The notes beneath the pieces are model-generated. The model was not told where the DNA came from and searched no databases. It saw only the letters and a program-made list of their open reading frames with translations. The position numbers and the translations under genes are program-made. From Gemmatimonadota bacterium (GTDB lineage Bacteria; Gemmatimonadota; Gemmatimonadetes; Longimicrobiales; Gaopeijiaceae): 32,706 nt of DNA. The stretch lies in NCBI GenBank assembly GCA_028873815.1, contig JAPPNN010000084.1, positions 1 to 32,706 of the forward strand. The letters are read 5' to 3'. How positions within the stretch are numbered: the first letter of the stretch is position 1; each line of letters opens with the position of its first letter. Positions 26,110 to 32,706 of the stretch are shown piece by piece.

Positions 26110-26652
26110 GTGACCAGATCCCAGACCTTCCGCCCGGCGGAGGCGTCCCGTCCGATCCCGCGCTATGAGCTACGGGTGCACTCGGCCCGTCCCGGTTCCG
26201 ACCGCTACGAGATCTGGCAGATGCCGTGTCCGGCCACCCCGCAAGTCAAGCGTCCGCTGAGGATCGGCGGCTTGGCGGGACGCAACCTCGAGCTCGTCCA
26301 GCACAGGGTCCTAAGGAGGCTAGCCGAGGAGAAGATCAGGCTGGTGCGACCGGCGGGCGAAGCGACCCACAGCCACCGCGTTCCCGAGCGTCTGGCCGTG
26401 ACACTGGGACTCATGTTCCGGGCACTCGCACCCCTCAGGAGTCGGGAAAACATCCGGGCGGTGGCCGAGGGGATCGAGGCCATGGAGAGCGAGGAGGCCT
26501 CCTACTGGTTGGGCATGGCGACCCACAGACGGCATCCACGGCGGGTACTGGGGGGACTGCGAGTACTGCTGACGGAGCCGACGGGCGGATCCGGTTGCTT
26601 GGGGGACAGGACGCACGCCGGCTGGTTGACGGCGGTTGAGGATACCCGGTAG
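26110..26652 (+). CDS. Small conserved protein of the defence cassette (DUF7680-like)
   Basis: This 180-residue protein starts at GTG 26110, immediately after the DUF499 stop and six bases behind a strong GGAGGAGG site. It is basic, has no membrane segment, and its best preserved stretches are LMFRALAPLRS and EEASYWLGMATHRRHPRRVL. From memory these resemble a small family (DUF7680) encoded between DUF499 and DUF1156 genes. DUF3780 is the other family I recall in such loci, and I cannot rule it out. No catalytic motif is visible. The position suggests a structural or adaptor subunit of the cassette. Confidence 0.6.
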   Translation: MTRSQTFRPAEASRPIPRYELRVHSARPGSDRYEIWQMPCPATPQVKRPLRIGGLAGRNLELVQHRVLRRLAEEKIRLVRPAGEATHSHRVPERLAVTLGLMFRALAPLRSRENIRAVAEGIEAMESEEASYWLGMATHRRHPRRVLGGLRVLLTEPTGGSGCLGDRTHAGWLTAVEDTR

Positions 26653-26657
26653 GCGCG

Positions 26658-26783
26658 GTGCGAATCGTACCAGAGGTCAGCGGCGCGCAGGTCGTCGTTT
26701 TGGGCGAGTTCAATCCGGCGGTACTCTCGCCAGCGTGGTTTGCCCACAACGGACTCTTGCGAGAGCGCGAGGCCGGTCGATGA
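26658..26783 (+). CDS. 41-residue ORF filling the gap before the DUF1156 gene
   Basis: GTG 26658 starts five bases after the preceding stop, behind an AGG, and the frame ends in TGA overlapping the next ATG as ATGA (26780-26783). Thus it fits exactly between its neighbours in a tightly packed operon. The peptide contains QVVVLGEFNP and SPAWFAHNGLL, a strand-then-aromatic pattern that reminds me of the N-terminus of a longer uncharacterised family. It is either a real small protein, a translational coupler for the methyltransferase, or the remnant of a once longer gene. No function assigned. Confidence 0.4.
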   Translation: MRIVPEVSGAQVVVLGEFNPAVLSPAWFAHNGLLREREAGR

Positions 26784-29731
26784 GTGATCGGCGGCTGATC
26801 GAGGAGTGGTTTCCAATCGCCGATCTCAGCGAGGAGAGCACCCGAGAACGTAGGTCGATGACGGCGCTGCCGCCGATCTACTACCTGCACGTCTGGTGGG
26901 CACGGCGGCCGCTGGTGGCGTCGAGAGCGGCGGTGCTCGCGTCGTTGCTGCCGGCGGGTGCAGACCGGGAGAGGTTCAAGCATGTCCTCGGGATTCATGG
27001 GGATCCGGTGGCGGCGCGGCGCCGGATTGAGGTGGCGACGCGAAAAGGGGAGCGACTGGGTGCTGCGGCCTACGGATACAAGAGAGCGTTCACGCACTCC
27101 CCGGATCGAGACGACCGTGTCTGGATGGCCTCTGCTCTTGCGGGCAACGAGGTGGTACTTGATCCAACGGCTGGCGGCGGCAGTATTCCCTTCGAGACGG
27201 TCCGGCTCGGGTTGGAGACATGGGCCAACGACCTGAACCCTGTCGCAGCACTCATCGAACGCGCCACCATCGAGTGGCCCATGCTCTATGGAACTCGGCT
27301 CGTCCCCGTCGTCCAGGAGCTTGGCTCCGAATTGGTCCGACGAGTACGTAGACGGCTCGTCGATGTCTTCCCGGATGAGGGCAGCAAGGACTTGAAGCCC
27401 GACGGCTACCTATGGGCCCGCACCATCCGCTGCCCCTACTGCCACGGCTTGGTCCCCCTCTCGCCCAACTGGCGACTGGCTCCAGGTGGTATCGGCGTCC
27501 GCCTGACGCCCCACCTCGGCGATGGCCCTGGATCGCCCGACCGGGTCTGTTCGTTCGAGATCGTGACCGCCACCAGCAAGCAATCGCCGGGGACGGTGGC
27601 GCGCGGAACGGGGACGTGTCCGTACTCCGATTGCGGCCATGTGATCGACGGCGACGAAATCAAGCTCCAGGCGCAAGACGGCGAGATGGGCGAGCAGTTG
27701 TACGCGGTCGTCTACAAGAAGCGCGTCAAGAGGTACCTGAAGTCCGGTAGGCCCGGTAAGGACAGGTGGGTGCGTGACTATCGGGCCCCATGCTCCGAGG
27801 ACGACAACACCAAGGAAGTCATGGCCCGGCTGGAGCAGAAGCTGCCCGAGTGGGAGGCGCTGGATATAATTCCGAGCGAGCCGATTCCCGAGGGCAGCAA
27901 GACCGCGGAGCCGCATGTTTACGGCATGCCCTATTGGCGAGATCTGTTTTCACCGCGCCAGCTGCTCTGTCAGGGCACAAGCGTCGAAGTATACCGCGAG
28001 ATGCTGGAGGAGGATCGGGCGGCGGGAGCCTTGGTTGCGGCCAAAGAAGCAGCCTATGGATATCTAGCGTTGGCCCTAGACAAAGTGGCCAACTATAACT
28101 CGCTCCTATGTGTCTGGCATTCCTATCGTTCCGTCATCGCGAACACATTCAAGGACCACAATTTCTCATTGGCTTGGTCCTACGCTGAAATGGCTCCTCT
28201 GATTGCCGGCGTAGGCTACGACTGGGCCATTCGGCAGACCGCCAAGTGCATCAACGAGCTCGTCGAACTGACATCGCCGGACGCGAATTCGGACAACGGC
28301 GAACTCTTCGACGAAGAATCCCTTGCTACCGGCCCGCCGCGCGTTACCATCACCTGCAAGTCCGCAGACAGCCTCGACCACATCGAGGACGGCAGCGTCG
28401 ACGCCGTCGTCATTGACCCTCCGTACTACGACAACGTCATGTACGCCGAATTGTCGGACTTCTTCTACGTCTGGCTCAAGCGTACGGCTGGCCACGTTTT
28501 TCCGGAGCTTTTCCGGACGCACCTCGCTGACAAGGACAACGAGGCCATCGCGAGTCCCGCTCGGTTCCGCGGGCAGAAGGGGGCGCGGGCGCTCGCCGGA
28601 CGCGATTACCAGGAGCGCATGGCCGCCATCTTCGCCGAGTGTCACCGGACACTGAAAGCCGACGGCATCATGACCCTGATGTTTACCCACAAGGATGCCG
28701 GTGCTTGGGACGCCCTGACAAAAGGGCTGATGGAGGCCGGCTTCGCGATAACAGCGTCGTGGCCGGTCAACACTGAGGCCCCAGGCAGCATGCATATCAA
28801 GGATAAGGCCTCGGCCAACAGCACGATATTCCTCGTGTGCCGCCCGCGGCGTGAGAATGGGAGCGATCTGGACTCGGACGGCCGCTATTGGGAAGACATC
28901 GAACCGCTGGTGGCCACTGCGGTGCGGAAGCGAGTCAGCGACTTCCAGAAGGCCGGCATCAAGGGTGTGGACCTCTACCTCGCGTCCTTCGGCCCCGCCC
29001 TGGAGGAGTTCTCGCGCTACTGGCCCCTGCGGCGCGGTACGCCGCGGGAGAAGCCCGAGCAACTGCGACGCCGACGACAGATCGAGCTCTTCGAGGAGAA
29101 GTGGGATCCTTATGCGGCTACCCCGGAGGATGCCCTCGATGTCGCCCGGCGGGAAGTCAAGCGATGGCGTCTGGAGCAGCTGGCCGACCTCAGGCTAGGC
29201 GCGGACCTCGACCCCGCGACCGCCTTCTTCGTCCTCGCTTGGGACGCCTTCGGTGCACCGAAGTTCTCCTACGACGAGGCCCTCAAGCTGGCTCGCGCCG
29301 TCGACGTTGACCTGGAACGCGATGTCGTCGGACATTTCGGAGCCAAGATGGCGGACAACATGATCCTCTGGGACAGCTCGGTGCGCGCGGCGAAGGGAGC
29401 CCTCGGCCCAGCGGACGGATCGCGCGGTATGGTCGACGCGATTCACCACGCGGCGACTCTGGCACGGGTGCGATCGTTGGAGGCGGCCCGGGAGATGCTC
29501 GGCTCGGTCGGCGTGGACCGGAGTCCGCGCTTCGCCACCGCGCTGGAAGCCGTCCTGGAGGCTCTCCCTGTGTCCAGATCCTACCGGGGCTTCGACCTGG
29601 ACAAGAAAGCCGCAGGGCTGGAGTCGGCGAGCCTCGACTTCGAGGTCCTCGAGAATCTCCGCCGCCTCGCGTTCAGCGACCGCATCGACGAGCCCGAACA
29701 GCTCAGGCTTTGGCGCGACGGCGGTGCCTGA
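26780..29731 (+). CDS. DUF1156 adenine-specific DNA methyltransferase with zinc ribbon
   Basis: This 983-residue protein starts with the DUF1156 region (about 8-85, PIYYLHVWWARRPL). The S-adenosylmethionine motif DPTAGGGS is at 128-135. A zinc ribbon follows with CPYC (218-221) and CPYSDCGH (280-287). The amino-methyltransferase motif DPPYYDNV begins at 546, with YAELSDFFYVWLKR after it. This is the COG1743 type, used as PglXI in BREX type 3 and in related islands. It probably adds a methyl group to adenine N6 to mark self DNA. About 400 residues separate the two catalytic motifs, probably including target-recognition parts. A long C-terminal region (about 700-983) is helical. The start is set by the ATGA overlap and GAGG eight bases upstream. 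Confidence 0.88.
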   Translation: MSDRRLIEEWFPIADLSEESTRERRSMTALPPIYYLHVWWARRPLVASRAAVLASLLPAGADRERFKHVLGIHGDPVAARRRIEVATRKGERLGAAAYGYKRAFTHSPDRDDRVWMASALAGNEVVLDPTAGGGSIPFETVRLGLETWANDLNPVAALIERATIEWPMLYGTRLVPVVQELGSELVRRVRRRLVDVFPDEGSKDLKPDGYLWARTIRCPYCHGLVPLSPNWRLAPGGIGVRLTPHLGDGPGSPDRVCSFEIVTATSKQSPGTVARGTGTCPYSDCGHVIDGDEIKLQAQDGEMGEQLYAVVYKKRVKRYLKSGRPGKDRWVRDYRAPCSEDDNTKEVMARLEQKLPEWEALDIIPSEPIPEGSKTAEPHVYGMPYWRDLFSPRQLLCQGTSVEVYREMLEEDRAAGALVAAKEAAYGYLALALDKVANYNSLLCVWHSYRSVIANTFKDHNFSLAWSYAEMAPLIAGVGYDWAIRQTAKCINELVELTSPDANSDNGELFDEESLATGPPRVTITCKSADSLDHIEDGSVDAVVIDPPYYDNVMYAELSDFFYVWLKRTAGHVFPELFRTHLADKDNEAIASPARFRGQKGARALAGRDYQERMAAIFAECHRTLKADGIMTLMFTHKDAGAWDALTKGLMEAGFAITASWPVNTEAPGSMHIKDKASANSTIFLVCRPRRENGSDLDSDGRYWEDIEPLVATAVRKRVSDFQKAGIKGVDLYLASFGPALEEFSRYWPLRRGTPREKPEQLRRRRQIELFEEKWDPYAATPEDALDVARREVKRWRLEQLADLRLGADLDPATAFFVLAWDAFGAPKFSYDEALKLARAVDVDLERDVVGHFGAKMADNMILWDSSVRAAKGALGPADGSRGMVDAIHHAATLARVRSLEAAREMLGSVGVDRSPRFATALEAVLEALPVSRSYRGFDLDKKAAGLESASLDFEVLENLRRLAFSDRIDEPEQLRLWRDGGA

Positions 29732-29734
29732 CGC

Positions 29735-32706
29735 ATGCATCGCGAGCACGAGTGGCGGCTCAAGTACACGCGAGAGGATGGAGACCTTGTCCGGCTGTTC
29801 TACCTCCCCGCCCTGGAGGATGCCAAGCGCTATGACCGGCTGACAGGATACTTCCGCGCCAGTGCGCTGTCTCTGGCCGCGCGCGGAGTAGAGGGTCTCG
29901 TGCGCAACGGCGGCTGCATGCGGCTGATCGTCGGATGCACGCTGGATCCGCCCGAGATCGAGGCAATACACGAGGGCGAACGGCTGCGGGCACAGGTCGA
30001 TCGCCATCTCCGCCGCTGGCCGCTGGAGGCGACCGACGGGGCTATGCTGGACGCGCTCGAGCTCCTCGCCTGGATGGTCGCGCGCACCCATCTCGACGTG
30101 AAGGTGGCGGTCCCCGTGGATCGCCACGGCAAGCCGGTCGGCGACCGGGCCATCTTCCACGAGAAGACGGGGATCATCAAGGACACCGTCGGCGACCGGA
30201 TAGCTTGGACCGGCAGTCTGAACGAGACGGCGTCGGGCTGGCAGGACAACTGGGAGAGCATCAGCGTCTACACTGACTGGGGTCCGGAGCGGGCCCGCGT
30301 GGACGCCGAGGAGGAGAGTTTTCGACGCCTTTGGCGCGGTCGGGTCGCACGCGCGCACGTTCTCGACGTTCCGGATGCCGTGCGGCAGGATCTTCTCAGG
30401 TTCCTCCCCAAAGACGGACCGCCGGCACGGCTGCGAGACGAAGTGGTCGGTCCCGCGAAGCCGCTCGGACGGGAGCCCGAAGCCAAGTCGAATCTCTACC
30501 GGGAGCGGGTGTGGTCGTTTATTCGCCGGGCTCCTTCGTTGCAGCCCGGAGGCGACCGTATGGGCGAGGCGACCGCGCCGATCGTCCCCTGGCCGCACCA
30601 GGTGCGCGCCTTCGAGCGCCTGTACCGCAACTGGCCGCCGAGGCTCCTGATCGCCGACGAGGTGGGGCTGGGCAAGACCATGCAGGCGGGCATGCTGCTA
30701 CGGCAGGCCTGGCTCTCAGGCCGGGCCAAGCGGATCCTCGTCATGGTCCCGGCCGCAGTCACGAGGCAGTGGCAGGTTGAGCTGTACGAGAAGTTCAATC
30801 TCAACTGGCCCGTGTACGACGGTGGGAAGCTGACATGGCACCCGCCGGCTGCTGGCGGCCCACCCGTCGCCCGTACGGTCGCCCCGAGCCAGTGGCACCT
30901 CGAGCCGGTCGTGATCGTCTCGAGTCATCTCATGCGGCGCCGGGAGCGTCGTGCGGCGCTTTTGGAGGACGCCACACCCTGGGATCTGATCGTCCTCGAC
31001 GAGGCGCACCACGCGAGACGGCGGGGCGCGGGAGGACCGACAGAAAGCGGGGCGAACCAGTTGCTGCGCCTTATGCGCGGGCTGAAGGATCGCACGGACG
31101 GCCTGGTTCTGCTTACCGCCACCCCCATGCAGGTGCATCCGGTCGAACTCTGGGATCTCCTCAGCCTCCTTGGGCTTCCTGCCGAGTGGACCGCGCACGC
31201 CTTTGTGGAGTTCTTCGAACTCGCCACGCGCCCGGATGTGACGCCGGATGCGTTTGAGACCATGGCCCGGCTCTTCCAGGCCGCGGAACGGCACGGCGGT
31301 CCGACGGCTGATCGCGACGACCCCCGACTCGGCGAACTGAAGCGCCTGAAGGCGGGGAAGGTGCTGCGCGCACTACGCGACCGCGCCGAGACTCCGCGGC
31401 GCCAACTAGACTCGCAGGAGCGCGCGGCTGCCCTGCGCCTGATGAAGGCCCACACACCAGTGCGACGACTTGTGTCCCGTCACACCCGCGAGCTCCTGAG
31501 GCGGTACCACAGGGCCGGCCTCATCGACACACGCATCGCGGATCGGAGCGTGGAGGACCGCTTTCTGGACATGACCGCAGACGAACGGGACCTATATAAC
31601 GCTGTGGAGCACTATATCTCCACAACGTACAACAGGGCGTCAGAGAGCCAGCGCCGGGCCGTCGGGTTCGTCATGACTATCTACCGCCGTCGTCTCGCAA
31701 GCAGTTGTCGGGCGCTCAGGAACACCCTTCGCCGCCGACTGGACGCGGCCGAGGGCCGTGCGCCAGCCGACCCAGGCACTTGGTGGGAGGATCGCTCTGA
31801 CGACGAGATCTCCGAATCGGCCCAGCCCATGGATGCCGACGATGTCGCGAAAGCGGAGCGGGAGGCGCTTGCGGTCGAGGAGGCGACCGAGATCCGCGAA
31901 CTTCTCGACAAAGCGGATCGGCTCCCGCCCGACAGCAAGCTAGACGAGTTGTTGGGCATCCTGCGGACGCTACGCGCCCCGCGGGGCCGCCACACGCAGG
32001 TCATGGTCTTCAGCCAGTACACCGACACCGTCGACTTCCTGCGCGAGGAGTTAGCGAAGGACCGCACGCTGCGCCTGATGTGCTTCACGGGACGGGGCGG
32101 CGAGGTCCCGGGTGGCGACGAAACATGGCACGCCATTGACCGCGACGAGGCCAAGCGGCGCTTCCGAGCGGGAGAGGCCGACGTTCTGCTTTGCAGCGAA
32201 GCGGCGGCCGAAGGCCTCAACTTCCAGTTCTGCGGCGCCTTAGTGAACTACGACATGCCCTGGAACCCGATGAGGGTCGAGCAGCGGATCGGGCGCATCG
32301 ACCGCCTAGGGCAGGCGCACGCAAACATCCGGACGTTCAACCTGCACTACGACGACACGGTGGAGGCGGACATCTACCGGGTGCTACGCGAGCGCATCAA
32401 GCTCTTCGAGGGTGTTGTCGGCGACCTCCAGCCCATTCTGTCGAGGATGTCGGGAACAATTGCGAGCGCGGTCCTCGCGGGTCGCGCGGGCAACGGGGAC
32501 GGTCGGGCGGAGGTGGCCGGACAGGTCGAGCGGGAGGTGCTGGAGGTGAAGCACGGGATCGATATCGACGAGGCGGTGGATGCCGACGTCAGCCTCCCAG
32601 ACCGGCCACTCTCACCGGTGACCATGGACGACTTGGACCGCGTGATCGGCTTGCCGCAGCTCAGGAGCAACCGCCCCGGCCGCTTGCGGGTCAACGGCTT
32701 GCCGCG
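29735..32706 (+). CDS. PLD-domain/SNF2-family helicase, cut by the window end
   Basis: The frame is open from the ATG at 29735 to the last base (at least 990 residues). Residues about 20-185 form a phospholipase-D-like domain with H142-E-K144-TGIIKD and GSLNET (160-165), the usual nuclease-type motif. A SNF2/RapA-type helicase follows: DEVGLGKT (K314), DEAH (422-425), LLTATPMQ, then the second lobe with VMVFSQYTDTVDFL, SEAAAEGLNFQ and QRIGRIDR (850-857). It would translocate on DNA and might cut it; RNA or DNA preference cannot be read. It follows the methyltransferase gene by three bases and is surely co-expressed. The C-terminus lies beyond the window. In DISARM the PLD protein and SNF2 helicase are separate genes. 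Confidence 0.85.
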   Translation, partial: MHREHEWRLKYTREDGDLVRLFYLPALEDAKRYDRLTGYFRASALSLAARGVEGLVRNGGCMRLIVGCTLDPPEIEAIHEGERLRAQVDRHLRRWPLEATDGAMLDALELLAWMVARTHLDVKVAVPVDRHGKPVGDRAIFHEKTGIIKDTVGDRIAWTGSLNETASGWQDNWESISVYTDWGPERARVDAEEESFRRLWRGRVARAHVLDVPDAVRQDLLRFLPKDGPPARLRDEVVGPAKPLGREPEAKSNLYRERVWSFIRRAPSLQPGGDRMGEATAPIVPWPHQVRAFERLYRNWPPRLLIADEVGLGKTMQAGMLLRQAWLSGRAKRILVMVPAAVTRQWQVELYEKFNLNWPVYDGGKLTWHPPAAGGPPVARTVAPSQWHLEPVVIVSSHLMRRRERRAALLEDATPWDLIVLDEAHHARRRGAGGPTESGANQLLRLMRGLKDRTDGLVLLTATPMQVHPVELWDLLSLLGLPAEWTAHAFVEFFELATRPDVTPDAFETMARLFQAAERHGGPTADRDDPRLGELKRLKAGKVLRALRDRAETPRRQLDSQERAAALRLMKAHTPVRRLVSRHTRELLRRYHRAGLIDTRIADRSVEDRFLDMTADERDLYNAVEHYISTTYNRASESQRRAVGFVMTIYRRRLASSCRALRNTLRRRLDAAEGRAPADPGTWWEDRSDDEISESAQPMDADDVAKAEREALAVEEATEIRELLDKADRLPPDSKLDELLGILRTLRAPRGRHTQVMVFSQYTDTVDFLREELAKDRTLRLMCFTGRGGEVPGGDETWHAIDRDEAKRRFRAGEADVLLCSEAAAEGLNFQFCGALVNYDMPWNPMRVEQRIGRIDRLGQAHANIRTFNLHYDDTVEADIYRVLRERIKLFEGVVGDLQPILSRMSGTIASAVLAGRAGNGDGRAEVAGQVEREVLEVKHGIDIDEAVDADVSLPDRPLSPVTMDDLDRVIGLPQLRSNRPGRLRVNGLP

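Overview
This is a GC-rich, almost entirely plus-strand stretch of a bacterial chromosome. Carboxypeptidase-regulatory-domain secreted proteins, a beta-propeller lipoprotein, many starts without a Shine-Dalgarno sequence, and a form I CO dehydrogenase together suggest Gemmatimonadota or a similar soil or marine lineage. That assignment is inference; the window has no rRNA or marker gene to settle it.

Layout. (1) 86-1804 encodes a secreted carboxypeptidase-regulatory-like protein, followed by an AT-rich cluster of palindromes. (2) 1980-6492 holds a short-chain dehydrogenase, a zinc phospholipase C/S1-P1-type hydrolase, and three overlapping or closely spaced molybdoenzyme maturation genes: a MocA-like cytidylyltransferase, an XdhC/CoxF-like protein fused to a YHS domain, and a CoxD-type AAA+ ATPase. 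(3) 6632-9963 is a complete frdABCD-type quinol:fumarate reductase/succinate dehydrogenase operon. (4) 10164-14238 encodes cell-envelope proteins: a lytic transglycosylase, a lipoprotein with two spondin-like units, and a beta-propeller lipoprotein behind three predicted hairpins. (5) 14376-15689 is a winged-helix/Fic protein whose catalytic His is replaced by Gln, behind a cluster of GTCA/TGAC half-sites. (6) 15808-21363 is coxE-coxG-coxM-coxS-coxL. CoxL carries the AYRCSFR loop of genuine (form I) aerobic CO dehydrogenase. (7) 21364-23052 is a junction: a partial copy of the coxL 3' end, a small membrane-anchored DUF6680-like gene, and decayed IS481-type elements. (8) 23053-32706 is an antiphage-type cassette: a DUF499 ATPase, a small conserved protein, a 41-codon ORF, a DUF1156 adenine methyltransferase with zinc ribbon, and a PLD-domain/SNF2 helicase cut by the window end.

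How the genes work together. The maturation genes in (2) and coxE/coxG in (6) would build the molybdenum-copper cofactor of CoxMSL, so the cox locus is complete but split by the frd operon, envelope genes and the Fic gene. CoxMSL would feed electrons from CO into the quinone pool, and Frd exchanges electrons with the same pool. The right third is an accessory defence island, probably acquired next to coxL. Its methyltransferase, ATPase and helicase-nuclease combination resembles BREX type 3 and DISARM-like systems but lacks PglZ, BrxC and DrmAB within the window.
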